Positions 1 through 8,742 are shown, counted from the first letter of the stretch. The stretch: DNA of 64,000 nt from Pseudomonas vranovensis DSM 16006 (GCF_000425805.1 NZ_AUED01000001.1:124001-188000), one strand, 5' to 3'. Numbers and translations are program-made. The notes: generated by a model from the sequence alone, not told the origin.

Positions 1-133
1 CGGCAGCGTGCGCTTCTTCGGCCTGACGCCGACGAGCATGAAGCTTGAAGGGCTCGACAAGCACCTGCGGCTGATCGAAAGCTACAAAAAGCTGCACAGT
101 GCGCGGGCCAAGGTGGCCGCGTTGTCCAGCTGA
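1..133 (+). CDS. C-terminal fragment of an unidentified protein
   Basis: Only the last 43 codons lie in the window; the reading frame starts at base 2 and ends in TGA just before a strong terminator. The tail reads VRFFGLTPTSMKLEGLDKHL followed by a charged helix. A hydrophobic strand, a GL-type turn and a GLDK step near the end resemble the last part of a STAS (anti-sigma antagonist) domain, but the piece is too short to assign a family. The product is left unnamed. Confidence 0.5.
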   Translation, partial: GSVRFFGLTPTSMKLEGLDKHLRLIESYKKLHSARAKVAALSS

Positions 134-145
134 ATGGCGGTAAGC

Positions 146-171
146 AAAAAAGCACCCTCGGGTGCTTTTTT
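146..171. terminator. Bidirectional rho-independent terminator
   Basis: A perfect hairpin with the stem AGCACC/GGTGCT and a short CTCG loop is flanked by six A on the left and six T on the right. It can therefore terminate both the rightward gene ending at 133 and the leftward carbonic anhydrase gene ending at 183. Confidence 0.9.
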
Positions 172-182
172 GTTTTCTGGCC

Positions 183-935
183 TCAGCTAAACAGCTCGAC
201 TTTGCCGGTGCCCAGGCGGTAGACACCGCCGACGACTTTCAGCGTGCCTTTGCCAAGGGCATCGGTGAGTAGCGGGGTGGCGTTTTTGAGGCGCTGGATG
301 GAGTCCTTGACGTTCTGCACCGTCGCGTTCTCCATCAGATTGCCGGGTTGCTTGATGACCTTTTCGATGGCGGGCTTGAGTGCGTCAGTCAGTTTGGAGA
401 TATGCCCGGGGAACACGGTCTGGTCCTTCACCGCCTTGATACCGGCATCGATGGCGCCGCAGCTTTCATGGCCCAGCACCAGGATCAACGGGGCGCCGAG
501 CACGGCCACTGCATATTCAAGGCTGGCCAGGCCTTCGTCGGTGACAAAATTGCCGGCCACACGGATGGCGAAAAGATCGCCGCGTGCAGTGTCGAAGGCG
601 TACTCCGGGGCGATCCGTGAATCGGAGCAACTGAGCACTGCCACGAACGGGTTCTGGCCGGAAACCAATGCTTCGCGTTCATCCAGAAAGTCGTGTGTAT
701 CGGAGTTGCCACTGACATACCGCTCGTTGCCCTCGACCAAGCGATGCAGGGCCTGGTCGGGCGTCATGACGTTCTGGGGTTTGGGGGGCGCAGACGATTT
801 CTCCGCGGCCTGGATCATCCGTGCAGGTAACGCGCCAGCCAGTAGCAGGGCGCTGGCCCCGAGACCGGCAAATTGAAGAAAGCGACGACGATCGGTGGGG
901 GTGGACGTGGACGTTGAATCACATGATTTACACAT
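183..935 (-). CDS. Exported beta-class carbonic anhydrase
   Basis: The protein has 250 residues and interconverts CO2 and bicarbonate. The beta-class zinc site is complete: C103-S-D105-S-R107 (the Asp/Arg dyad) and H156-E-S-C159. The N-terminus carries a twin-arginine-like signal (DRRRFLQFAG at 16-25, a hydrophobic stretch to about 35, then ALPARMIQAA), so the enzyme is probably exported to the periplasm by Tat. A periplasmic beta enzyme is less usual than a cytosolic one but occurs in Pseudomonas. The gene is monocistronic and ends at the shared terminator. The upstream 100 bases show no clear operator, and the Shine-Dalgarno sequence is weak. Confidence 0.93.
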   Translation of the reverse strand: MCKSCDSTSTSTPTDRRRFLQFAGLGASALLLAGALPARMIQAAEKSSAPPKPQNVMTPDQALHRLVEGNERYVSGNSDTHDFLDEREALVSGQNPFVAVLSCSDSRIAPEYAFDTARGDLFAIRVAGNFVTDEGLASLEYAVAVLGAPLILVLGHESCGAIDAGIKAVKDQTVFPGHISKLTDALKPAIEKVIKQPGNLMENATVQNVKDSIQRLKNATPLLTDALGKGTLKVVGGVYRLGTGKVELFS

Positions 936-1038
936 GATGGTGTGTACTCAGGTCGACTCGGTGAGAGTAACTACGCTTGGGGCTGGTGCCTTGCACAACG
1001 ACTGGCACCAGGACCCTCAAGTCTAGCTGACCTGCACG

Positions 1039-2004
1039 CTAAGCCTTTTGTGGGGCGGCCTCGACCTGCTCGGGTGCCTGCGCCTTTGCCTTCGCAGGTT
1101 TCAACTGCGAGACCCCGAACAGCACCAGGGCCAACCCGGCCATCTGGTACACCGACACCTCCTCACTGAGCACCGCCCATGAGGCCAGTACCGTCAGCAC
1201 CGGCCCCAGGTTGCCGACGGCGGCGGTATGCGTGGCGCCCATGCGCTGGATCGCCAGGGCTACCCAATAGATTGGCAGCACCGTGGACACTACCGCCATC
1301 AACGCTGCATACACCCATACCGCCGTGGGCAGTTGCCAGAGCCCGGCGAAATCGGCCACCAGCAGATAATGGGCCAGCACCATCAGCGATGACGCACCGC
1401 CCGCAAGCCCCGCCAGGCGCATGGAGTTCATGCGCTTGAGCATGATGCCTGTGCCCGAGTAATACAGTGCATAGGTCACCGCACTGGCGAACACCCACGC
1501 CGCGCCGACGATCACCTGGTTGCCCATGCCGGCGACGCTGACGTCATGCACGAAGGCGATCCCCAGGCCCAGGTAGCACAGACCCATCGCCGCCAGAGTG
1601 CGCAGGGTAGGGCGTTCGCGCAGGGCGATGGCCTGGAATACCAGCACCAGGGTCGGGTAAGTGAACAGGATCAGCCGCTCAAGCCCGGCGCTGATGTACT
1701 CAAGGCCATAGAAATCGAACAGGCTCGCCAGGTAGTAACCGAACAAGCCCAGTAGCATCACCCGCATCCCATCGCCCCAGCCCAGCGGCGCGTTGCTCGG
1801 GCCGCGGCTGGCCCATACCAGCCAGGCAAACAGCGGCAAGGCCAGGCCCATGCGCATCGCCAGCAGTGTGATCGCATCCACCTGGCTTGCCGCATACGAC
1901 AACTTGACGAAAATCGCCTTGAGGCTGAACCCCAGGGCAGACAGCACCGCGAACAGGCTGCCGTTATGGACGCAGCGCTGGCACAACGCACGCAAATTAT
2001 TCAT
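1039..2004 (-). CDS. EamA/DMT-family transporter
   Basis: This inner-membrane protein of about 321 residues has ten predicted membrane segments in two EamA repeats (about 15-150 and 165-305). The family exports metabolites or amino acids; the substrate cannot be read from sequence. The start is taken at the ATG at 2004; a TTG two codons upstream is also possible, and neither has a strong Shine-Dalgarno sequence. It is divergent from a LysR gene 105 bases away, the usual layout for a LysR-controlled exporter. The C-terminal tail is Ala/Lys/Pro-rich and cytoplasmic. Confidence 0.88.
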   Translation of the reverse strand: MNNLRALCQRCVHNGSLFAVLSALGFSLKAIFVKLSYAASQVDAITLLAMRMGLALPLFAWLVWASRGPSNAPLGWGDGMRVMLLGLFGYYLASLFDFYGLEYISAGLERLILFTYPTLVLVFQAIALRERPTLRTLAAMGLCYLGLGIAFVHDVSVAGMGNQVIVGAAWVFASAVTYALYYSGTGIMLKRMNSMRLAGLAGGASSLMVLAHYLLVADFAGLWQLPTAVWVYAALMAVVSTVLPIYWVALAIQRMGATHTAAVGNLGPVLTVLASWAVLSEEVSVYQMAGLALVLFGVSQLKPAKAKAQAPEQVEAAPQKA

Positions 2005-2109
2005 GGGCAACCCAGGAGAGGAATGGAGACAGGGGTTATTCTAAAGAGAACGTAAATTCCGAAGAATCGCATTTTTACGAACGAAGCCTTCGCCAAAAGA
2101 GAACGCCGC

Positions 2110-3042
2110 GTGCATTTCGACCTCTCCGACTTACGCCTGCTGATCGCGATTGCCACCACCGGGAGCCTGAGCAAGGCGGCGGCCAGTATTCCGGTTGCAG
2201 TCTCTGCCGCCAGTAGCCGCCTGCGCCTGTTCGAGGAGCGCTGTGGCATTACTGTGTTCACGCGCAAGGCTGATGGCATGCAACTCACCCCCTCCGGTCG
2301 GCTGGTACTGGAGGCGGCCCGCAGCGTGCTGGGCGAGGCGCAAAAGCTACAGGACACCCTCAAGGAGCTCGCCGGCCAGCGCCGCATCACCCTGCGCCTG
2401 GCGGCCACCACCGTGACCACCAGCACCCTGTTGCCGGCGGTACTGGGGGCATTCTTGGCCGACTATCCCGAGGTCGATCTGCAACTGACCGAGTACCGGA
2501 GTGCCGACGTCATGCGGGCGGTACTGACCGGCGAATGCGAAATCGGCGTGTATGACGGCAGTGTCATCAGCGATGGTGTGCTGTCGTTGCCGTTTCGCAA
2601 CGAGCGGCTGGTGATGCTGGTGCCTGACGAGCACCCACTGTCCGCGTGCGAGCACACCCGCCTGAGCGATGCGCTGAGCTACCCGTTCATTGGCCTGCCG
2701 GCTGAGCGGGCCATGCAGCGTTTTGTCGAAGAGCGGGCGAGAAAACTGGCCATGCCGTTGCAGATCCGTGTGCGGGCCCCGAGCTTCGAGGCCATCGCCC
2801 AACTGGTCGCCCAGCGTGCCGGCATTGCCATGCTGCCGCAGACTACCGCGCTGCGCATGGAGCAGGAGTTGCCGGTGCGGATGGTCTTGCTGGGGGAGCG
2901 CTGGGCAACCCTTGAGCTGCGGTTGTGCATCAAGGGCTGGGAATCACTCAGCAGCCATGGCCGTGAGCTGGTGAGCTTTCTGAATCAGGATCGCGGGGCA
3001 AGTCGAGACGTCGCACCGCCGCTCACACATGTTCCGCGATAG
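2110..3042 (+). CDS. LysR-family regulator with a REP-encoded C-terminal tail
   Basis: This 310-residue protein starts at GTG, preceded by AGAGAA. The winged helix-turn-helix occupies about residues 3-60 (LSDLRLLIAIATTGSLSKAA...) and the periplasmic-binding-like effector domain about 90-290. It is divergent from the EamA exporter and probably controls it. The last 17 or so residues (DRGASRDVAPPLTHVPR) are encoded by an intergenic repeat whose 35-base core recurs inverted at 22290-22324. The natural end of the fold lies near residue 293, so the tail is an acquired extension unlikely to be functional. Confidence 0.88.
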   Translation: MHFDLSDLRLLIAIATTGSLSKAAASIPVAVSAASSRLRLFEERCGITVFTRKADGMQLTPSGRLVLEAARSVLGEAQKLQDTLKELAGQRRITLRLAATTVTTSTLLPAVLGAFLADYPEVDLQLTEYRSADVMRAVLTGECEIGVYDGSVISDGVLSLPFRNERLVMLVPDEHPLSACEHTRLSDALSYPFIGLPAERAMQRFVEERARKLAMPLQIRVRAPSFEAIAQLVAQRAGIAMLPQTTALRMEQELPVRMVLLGERWATLELRLCIKGWESLSSHGRELVSFLNQDRGASRDVAPPLTHVPR

Positions 3043-3083
3043 CGATCCGTGTCTCACATCGCATCGCGGGGCAAGCCTGCCAG
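2990..3083. repeat. REP-type repeats overlapping two convergent gene ends
   Basis: Two units beginning ATCGCGGGGCAAG start at 2990 and 3063. The first encodes the end of the LysR gene. The second, read on the other strand, encodes the last residues (GLPRDAM) of the convergent MFS gene. The first unit is identical over 35 bases to the inverse of 22290-22324. Such elements sit between convergent genes and can act as weak terminators or mRNA stabilisers. Confidence 0.8.
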
Positions 3084-4391
3084 CGGGCTGCTTTCGCTTT
3101 GCGAACGCGACACGCTCAACCCCAGCAGCCCACCGATCACCAGTGCCCCGGCCATGAAGTACATCGCTGCATGGGTGTTCCCGGTGAGCTGCGTCAACCA
3201 GCCCACCACAATGGTGCTGAAGAACCCGGCCACGTTGCCCAGCGAGTTGATCAAGGCAATCGCCGCCGCTGCGGCCGCGCCACCGACCACCGCCGTGGGC
3301 ATGCCCCAGAACACCGGCAAGCTACTGATCATCGCCGCCGTGCCGACGGTAAGGCCGATCATCGACAACAACAGGCTGTCACCGAACAACGTACCGAACA
3401 CCACCCCGGCACCGCCAATGAAAGCGCAGATCGCCAGGTGCCAGCGGTACTCGCGAAGTCGGTCTGAGCTGCGCCCCACCAGCACCATGCTCACCGTCGC
3501 CACCGAATAGGGGATCGCCGTCAGCACGCCGATGGCCCAGGGCTCGGCGACGCCACTGTTGCGGATGATGGTGGGCATCCAGAAGCTGATGACGTACTGC
3601 CCCAGCACCAGGCAAAAATACACCCCGCCCAACAGCCAGATTTTCGGGTTCAGCAAACCGTCGCGCAACGAGTGACCAGACTTGGCCCTGGCTTCGCGAT
3701 CCAGCGCCGCCTGCATCCCGCGCTTTTCTTCGGGGCTGAGCCAGCGGGCATCGGCAATGCGATCGCGCAGCAGGAAAAACACCGCAGCGCCCAATGCCAC
3801 CGCTGGCAATCCTTCGATCACGAACAGCCACTGCCAGCCGGCGTAACCGGCCACGCCATCGAAGTACTGCATGATCAAGCCGGAAATCAGCGAGCCGAGC
3901 ATGCTCGATATCGGCAGGGCAGCGATGAACATTGAAATCATCACGCCGCGGCGATGGCTGGGAAACCAGGTGGTGAGATAGAAGATGATCCCGGGAAAGA
4001 AACCCGCTTCGGCGATGCCGATCAGAAAGCGCAGCACGTAGAAGGTCATCGGCGTTTCGATGAACATCATCGCAGCCGACAGCAGGCCCCAGGTCATCAT
4101 GATGCGGGCGATCCAGCGTCGGGCGCCAAATTTGTGCAGGGCGATATTGCTGGGAATCTCGAACATCAGGTAACCGACGAAGAACACGCCGGCGCCCAGG
4201 CCGTATACCGCCTCGCTGAATTTCAGGTCATCGAGCATCTGTAACTTGGCAAAGCCGACGTTGACCCGGTCGAGGTAGGCCACCAGGTAGCAGACAATCA
4301 GCAGCGGAATGATCCGCCACGCGGTCTTGCGGTATGCAGCGTGCAGTGCGGCGTCCGGCAGGTCGCCGGGGAGTGGCGGTAGGGGGGTCAT
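3054..4391 (-). CDS. MFS transporter, anion:cation symporter type
   Basis: The 445-residue protein has twelve membrane segments and the start-of-family signature YLDRVNVGFAKLQM, typical of the ACS (phthalate/tartrate/glucarate permease) branch that imports organic anions by proton symport. The ATG at 4391 has an AAAGAGG Shine-Dalgarno sequence; a start 28 codons upstream would overlap the LysR gene. It follows an FAD-dependent hydroxyacid-type dehydrogenase and a LysR gene on the same strand, which suggests import of the dehydrogenase substrate. A Crc/Hfq-type motif lies just upstream of the start. Confidence 0.9.
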   Translation of the reverse strand: MTPLPPLPGDLPDAALHAAYRKTAWRIIPLLIVCYLVAYLDRVNVGFAKLQMLDDLKFSEAVYGLGAGVFFVGYLMFEIPSNIALHKFGARRWIARIMMTWGLLSAAMMFIETPMTFYVLRFLIGIAEAGFFPGIIFYLTTWFPSHRRGVMISMFIAALPISSMLGSLISGLIMQYFDGVAGYAGWQWLFVIEGLPAVALGAAVFFLLRDRIADARWLSPEEKRGMQAALDREARAKSGHSLRDGLLNPKIWLLGGVYFCLVLGQYVISFWMPTIIRNSGVAEPWAIGVLTAIPYSVATVSMVLVGRSSDRLREYRWHLAICAFIGGAGVVFGTLFGDSLLLSMIGLTVGTAAMISSLPVFWGMPTAVVGGAAAAAAIALINSLGNVAGFFSTIVVGWLTQLTGNTHAAMYFMAGALVIGGLLGLSVSRSQSESSPLAGLPRDAM

Positions 4392-4402
4392 CTCGAGCCT
4401 CT

Positions 4403-4413
4403 TTCTTGTTGTT
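4403..4413 (-). promoter_or_regulatory. Crc/Hfq-type motif before MFS gene
   Basis: On the coding strand this reads AACAACAAGAA, two overlapping matches to AAnAAnAA, about 12-22 bases before the start. It abuts the Shine-Dalgarno sequence, the position at which Hfq/Crc blocks ribosome loading in Pseudomonas. Confidence 0.7.
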
Positions 4414-4446
4414 GTAGGGGCAATCGGCAAATGGCAATGCAACGGG

Positions 4447-5385
4447 TCAGAGCGCGCGGCCTCCCGGCCAGTCACCGCACGCGCACATGTCCCGGACTAC
4501 TTCGCGGATCAACTCGCTGATCAGCGTTTTCAACTGGCTGGCAGGCATCGAGGCGCAACTGCAGATACCCAGGGTGCGCGACACCCCCTCGGCGGCAACC
4601 CGATGGGCTACCAGGCGCCCGTCTTCGATTTCGCGCATGGCCAGGTTCAACGGCATGATGGTGTGGCCAATGCCAGCCTCGACCGCGCTCTTGAGGATGT
4701 GGACGGAGTTGACCTCCATGGCGATCTCGCCCACGGTCAGCCCGTGTTGTGCCACTGCCTGTTCAACCAGGGTGCGGGTGCTGTGGCCATGGGCCTGGCT
4801 GGGAAACACCAGCGGCCGTGCCAGCGCCTGTTCCAGTGACACGTCACCGGCAGGCGGTGCATCCGGTGCATTGGCCCGGTGGATCAGGTAGAAGTCTTCT
4901 TCGATCAGGGCACTGAACAGCACCTGTGCAGGCAGGTCGGCAGAGCTGAACAGGGCAAGGTCCACGCGGCCACGGATCAGTTGGTCCATGACGTTGCCGG
5001 TCAGCTCTTCATTGAGGTGGAATGCTACCTGCGGATAGCGTGCGGCCACCGCCCGCATCAAGGGCATGGCGAGGATGGTGGCGACACTTTGCGGCAGCGC
5101 CACGATGATCGAGCCGCTGACCGCGTCCGGGCTGCTGGTGACGGCGGCGCGGGCGTCGAGCAGGTGCTTGAGCATGCCCTGGGCATATTCATAGAACACC
5201 TTGCCGGCTTCACTGGCGACCACGCCGTTGTGGCTGCGATGAAACAACTGCACGCCCAGCTCGTCCTCCAGTGCCGACATCTGTTTGCTCAAGGCCGATT
5301 GCGCCACATGCACCTGGCGCGCGGCCTGGGACAAGCTGCCGCAATCAATCACAGCGACAAAGTATCTGATCTGGCGAATTTCCAT
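4447..5385 (-). CDS. LysR-family regulator
   Basis: This 312-residue regulator starts MEIRQIRYFVAVIDCGSLSQ, with an AGGAAG Shine-Dalgarno sequence eight bases before the ATG. The helix-turn-helix spans about residues 1-60 and the effector domain about 90-295. It lies between the FAD oxidase and the MFS carrier, all transcribed leftward, and is the likely local regulator. A palindrome with the LysR T-N11-A pattern lies upstream of the oxidase at 6942-6958. The HTH and linker look like the nitrogen-assimilation-control subgroup, but this is only a resemblance. Confidence 0.9.
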   Translation of the reverse strand: MEIRQIRYFVAVIDCGSLSQAARQVHVAQSALSKQMSALEDELGVQLFHRSHNGVVASEAGKVFYEYAQGMLKHLLDARAAVTSSPDAVSGSIIVALPQSVATILAMPLMRAVAARYPQVAFHLNEELTGNVMDQLIRGRVDLALFSSADLPAQVLFSALIEEDFYLIHRANAPDAPPAGDVSLEQALARPLVFPSQAHGHSTRTLVEQAVAQHGLTVGEIAMEVNSVHILKSAVEAGIGHTIMPLNLAMREIEDGRLVAHRVAAEGVSRTLGICSCASMPASQLKTLISELIREVVRDMCACGDWPGGRAL

Positions 5386-5436
5386 TTGGGCTTCCTGCAG
5401 CACGGGAACGTACGGGGCCGGTGAGGGTACAGCGCC

Positions 5437-6828
5437 TCAGCCGGTGGCGTGTCCGCGAGGAAAAATCTTCCCGGGGTTCATCAGTTGCTTCGGGTCCAGT
5501 GCGGCCTTGATCGCTTTCATGGCATCCACCGCGTTAGCCCCGTGTTCAACCGCCATGAAGTGCTGTTTGGTCAAGCCGATGCCGTGCTCGCCGGTGCAAC
5601 TGCCGTGCATGGCAATCGCCCGTTCGGCCAGTCGATGAGCGGCCGCTTCGGCGCGTTCGACTTCGCCATGATCGTCAGGGTCAACCAGGATCAACGCATG
5701 GAAATTGCCGTCGCCTACGTGGCCGAAAATGGGGGCGAGCAAGCCATTTTCCGCAAGGTCTGCGGCGGTCGCTTCAATACAGTCGGCCAGGCGCGAGATC
5801 GGCACCACCGCATCGGTGGTCAGGGCGCGACAACCAGGGCGCAGGGCCAGGGCAGCGAAATAGCCGTCGTGGCGGGCTTGCCACAGGCGGCTGCGGTCTT
5901 CTGGATGCACCGCCCATTCAAAGTCCAGGCCCTGGTGTTCGTCGGCGACCATGCGCACCGTTTCCAGCTGTTCCTTCACACCGGCCTCGGAGCCATGCAG
6001 CTCGAACAGCAACGAGGGCACCTCGCGAAGTTGCGTCTTGCTGTAGGCGTTGAGGGCGCGCATGGTCAGCGCGTCGAGCAACTCGATACGGGCGATGGGC
6101 ACGCCCAGCTGGATGATCTGGATCACCGCACGTACGGCGTGATCGACACTGGGGAATCGGCACACGGCTGCCGAAATGGCCTCCGGAATCGGGTGCAGTT
6201 TGACGGTCAGCTCGGCGATGGTCGCCAGCGTACCGCCCGAGCCCACCAGCAGATGGGTCAGGTCATAACCTGCCGAAGACTTGCGCGCCCGGCCACCGGT
6301 GTTGATCACGCGTCCGTCAGCCAGCACGGCGGTCATGCCCAGCACGTTTTCGCGCATGGTGCCGTAGCGTACGGCGTTGGTGCCCGAGGCGCGGGTTGCC
6401 GCCATACCGCCCAGGGACGCATCGGCACCCGGGTCGATGGGGAAGAACAGCCCGGTACCGTGCAAGGCGGCATTGAGCTGCTTGCGGGTCACACCCGGTT
6501 GTACGGTGGCGTCCATGTCGTCGACGCGAATTTCGACAATCTGGTTCATGCCCGAGACATCAATGCTCACGCCACCATGGGTGGCCTGCAACCAACCTTC
6601 CAGCGAGGTGCCGCTGCCATAGGCGATCATCGGTACGTCGTGGTGATAGCACGCGGCACTGATGCCGACAATATCGTCAAGGCTGTTGGCGTAGGCAACG
6701 GCATCCGGCGGCATTGGGTCGAGGGCGGAAATATCGCTGCCATGGTGTTCGCGCACGCTGGCGGAGGTAGAGAGCCGGTCACCGAGCAGCAGGCACAGGT
6801 CATCGCGCAGGGAGTGGGGCAGGGGCAT
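5437..6828 (-). CDS. FAD-linked oxidase, D-lactate/2-hydroxyacid dehydrogenase type
   Basis: This 463-residue flavoprotein belongs to the GlcD/D-lactate dehydrogenase (cytochrome) family, which oxidises D-2-hydroxyacids and passes electrons to a quinone or cytochrome acceptor. The FAD-binding PCMH domain includes GSGTSLEG (71-78) and a second contact region PGADASLGGMAA. The C-terminal half carries HVGDGNFH and GSCTGEHGIG, the substrate/metal-binding histidines of the family. There is no signal peptide, so it is cytoplasmic or peripheral. It is the first gene of a leftward set with LysR and an organic-anion MFS carrier. A Crc/Hfq motif lies 15-22 bases before the start. Which hydroxyacid is oxidised is unknown. 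Confidence 0.88.
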   Translation of the reverse strand: MPLPHSLRDDLCLLLGDRLSTSASVREHHGSDISALDPMPPDAVAYANSLDDIVGISAACYHHDVPMIAYGSGTSLEGWLQATHGGVSIDVSGMNQIVEIRVDDMDATVQPGVTRKQLNAALHGTGLFFPIDPGADASLGGMAATRASGTNAVRYGTMRENVLGMTAVLADGRVINTGGRARKSSAGYDLTHLLVGSGGTLATIAELTVKLHPIPEAISAAVCRFPSVDHAVRAVIQIIQLGVPIARIELLDALTMRALNAYSKTQLREVPSLLFELHGSEAGVKEQLETVRMVADEHQGLDFEWAVHPEDRSRLWQARHDGYFAALALRPGCRALTTDAVVPISRLADCIEATAADLAENGLLAPIFGHVGDGNFHALILVDPDDHGEVERAEAAAHRLAERAIAMHGSCTGEHGIGLTKQHFMAVEHGANAVDAMKAIKAALDPKQLMNPGKIFPRGHATG

Positions 6829-6842
6829 CGAGCAGTCTCCGG

Positions 6843-6850
6843 TTCTTGTT
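6843..6850 (-). promoter_or_regulatory. Crc/Hfq-type motif before FAD oxidase
   Basis: The coding-strand sequence AACAAGAA matches AAnAAnAA and lies in the leader of the FAD oxidase gene. Confidence 0.6.
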
Positions 6851-6941
6851 CGCCGCGTCGGTCATGCGGCATTTGTAGGGAGTTGTTGCTCATCTTAGGC
6901 AGGCTTTGGCCAACACCCGTAGTGCTGATTTCAGATGGAGT

Positions 6942-6958
6942 CATCTCTTGAAGAGATG
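6942..6958. promoter_or_regulatory. Palindromic operator, LysR-type
   Basis: CATCTCTTGAAGAGATG has two perfect 8-base arms around one central base and contains the T-N11-A LysR box TCTCTTGAAGAGA. It lies 114 bases before the FAD oxidase start, a normal position for a LysR recognition site. The adjacent LysR gene is the obvious candidate binder. Confidence 0.5.
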
Positions 6959-6990
6959 GACTGACACACAGGAGGCGTTGACTTACTCAC

Positions 6991-7090
6991 GCCCGCTGCG
7001 CGGCCGATCGCAGGCTGTCGCCAGCGGCTACACGGGGTGATCTGTAGCCGCTGCCGAGAAACGAGGCTGCGATCGACTGTATCGCAGTCG
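6991..7090. repeat. REP pair (GCAGCGGCTACA family)
   Basis: Two inverted units contain GATCGCAGGCTG...CAGCGGCTACA and TGTAGCCGCTG...GGCTGCGATCG. The same family recurs at 9399-9502, 9940-10050, 17138-17187, 19995-20094 and 34469-34539. It separates the lipoprotein gene from the FAD oxidase. Confidence 0.85.
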
Positions 7091-7098
7091 CCCTGCCT

Positions 7099-7539
7099 TT
7101 AGCCTTCTTTGATATCGCCGCAGAACAGCGGCTGGCTGCCGTCTGCAGGGCTGGTGCGAACGACCAGGGCATGGTCACCCTTGGCCAGTTGGCTCAACGC
7201 CACGGGTGCCTGTGCCCAGTACTGGGTACGCGGTGCCAGCGAGGGATAGTCGACGCTGTTGGCCTGCGGGGTGGTGTAGGCAAGTTTGCCCGGGTGCTGG
7301 CATGACCCCGCGACGATCGTAGTGTCCAGGCGGTTGGAAACGGCCATGTCGTGGGGCACGCCACCGACCGTGAGCTTGATGCTGGTTTGATCGCCCACCG
7401 GGCTGAGGGTGGCGCGTGCGATGTGCGTTGCGTTCAGCGCGGTAGCCTGGAGGGGGACATCGACAATCTCGGACCTGCTCGCGCAGCCTGAAACTGCCCC
7501 AACCGCCACTACCAACGCCAGCCAAGATGCTCTGTTCAT
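7099..7539 (-). CDS. Small hypothetical lipoprotein
   Basis: This 146-residue protein begins with a short signal (MNRASWLALVVAVGAVSGC) whose V-S-G-C19 is a lipobox, so it is probably lipidated and held in the membrane facing the periplasm. The ATG at 7539 has GGAG eight bases upstream; an upstream in-frame start would spoil the signal. The mature part is likely beta-rich, with two cysteines (SCQH and LFCGD) that could pair. I do not recognise the family. Confidence 0.7.
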   Translation of the reverse strand: MNRASWLALVVAVGAVSGCASRSEIVDVPLQATALNATHIARATLSPVGDQTSIKLTVGGVPHDMAVSNRLDTTIVAGSCQHPGKLAYTTPQANSVDYPSLAPRTQYWAQAPVALSQLAKGDHALVVRTSPADGSQPLFCGDIKEG

Positions 7540-7682
7540 CACAGATCTCCGGATGTGAGGTGTGTTGATTTCGTCCCCCATATGAAGTCTAGTGGCCTGC
7601 TCCGGGCGTGGGATCCAACTGATGGATGGTAGGGCTCGCAGTACCCCAGTGTTGTCGCTAGCAACAGAAGAGGTGAGATTTC

Positions 7683-8396
7683 TTGAGCGTTGAAAAAAGC
7701 GCAGTCGCGCTGAATTGGCAGGAGGTAGGGCAGGGCTTCAAACAGCTCTTGCCCATTTCCCTGTTTGTTGTGGTGTTTGGCGTGGCCTTCGGGCTTGCCG
7801 CGGCACAGCGGGGCCTGGACGATGCCTCGACGGTGCTCATGAGCGCGCTGGTGTTTGCCGGCGCGGCGCAGTTCGCCGCGCTGGATCTGTGGGGGCAGCA
7901 GGTGCCGGTCGTGCCGTTGATGGTCACCGTGTTTGCAATCAATGCCCGCCACCTGTTGATGGGAGCGACCTTGTACCCCTGGCTTCGCGACCTTCCGCGG
8001 GCAAAGCGCTACGGTGTGATGCTGGTGGTTTCGGACGCCAACTGGGCGATGTCGATGCAGGCCTACAACGCTGGCAAGTCGGGGTTGGGGTTGCTGTTTG
8101 GCGGTGGGCTCGCCCTGTGGTCGGCATGGGCACTGGGCAGCTGGCTGGGGCTGGTGTTCGGCAGCGCGATCCAGGACCCGGTGAGCCTGGGCCTGGACAT
8201 GGTAATGGGCTGCTTTTTGCTGGCCATGGTGATCGGGGGGCAAAAGAACCTACGCATGCTGGTCATCTGGAGTGTAGCGGCGGGCTCGTCGTTGCTGGCG
8301 TACGCCTACTTGCCGGAAAACAGTCATGTCGTGGTGGGCGCCCTGGCCGGAGGCATTCTGGGCGCGGTGTGGATGGAGAAAAAGAATGAGCATTGA
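7683..8396 (+). CDS. azlC: AzlC-type branched-chain amino acid exporter subunit
   Basis: The 237-residue inner-membrane protein has the AzlC signature near the N-terminus (LPISLFVVVFGVAFGLAAAQRG). AzlC with the small AzlD protein exports branched-chain amino acids or analogues. The start is TTG, supported by GAGGTGA upstream and by the homology beginning immediately after it. It overlaps azlD by 11 bases, which indicates translational coupling. Confidence 0.92.
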   Translation: MSVEKSAVALNWQEVGQGFKQLLPISLFVVVFGVAFGLAAAQRGLDDASTVLMSALVFAGAAQFAALDLWGQQVPVVPLMVTVFAINARHLLMGATLYPWLRDLPRAKRYGVMLVVSDANWAMSMQAYNAGKSGLGLLFGGGLALWSAWALGSWLGLVFGSAIQDPVSLGLDMVMGCFLLAMVIGGQKNLRMLVIWSVAAGSSLLAYAYLPENSHVVVGALAGGILGAVWMEKKNEH

Positions 8397-8706
8397 TAGC
8401 GCAGGGTCCGGCACCTTTCTCATCATCCTGATCATGGCGGTGGTCACCCTGGTCACGCGCTGGGGTGGTGTGTTCGTGATGTCCTTTGTTCCGATCAACT
8501 ACCGGGTGCAGCAGTTCATCAGTGCGATGTCCGGCTCGGTTCTGGTGGCGGTGCTGGCGCCATTGGCGGTCACTGGTGACAACGGCGCGCGGCTCGCCTT
8601 GCTGACAACGGCCGTGGTGATGCTGGCGCTGCGCAAGCCGCTGCCGGCCATTGCGGCGGGAATTGTTGTGGCTGCGCTGTTCAGACAACTCGCGATTGTC
8701 CTGTAA
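8386..8706 (+). CDS. azlD: AzlD-type small transporter subunit
   Basis: The 106-residue protein has about four membrane segments and the AzlD motif VTLVTRWGGVF near the N-terminus. It is the obligate small partner of AzlC. The ATG lies inside the end of azlC with GGAG upstream, so an earlier in-frame start is unlikely. Its stop is 36 bases before a LysE exporter gene, so the three may be one transcript for amino acid efflux. Confidence 0.9.
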   Translation: MSIDSAGSGTFLIILIMAVVTLVTRWGGVFVMSFVPINYRVQQFISAMSGSVLVAVLAPLAVTGDNGARLALLTTAVVMLALRKPLPAIAAGIVVAALFRQLAIVL

Positions 8707-8742
8707 CATGCCAATCCCTACCTGCGTACCAAGAAGCTGAAA

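Noticed and set aside
2043..2105. Direct repeat AAAGAGAACG in the EamA/LysR spacer
   Set aside because: Two copies 53 bases apart without dyad symmetry; one overlaps the ribosome-binding region, so operator function is not supported.
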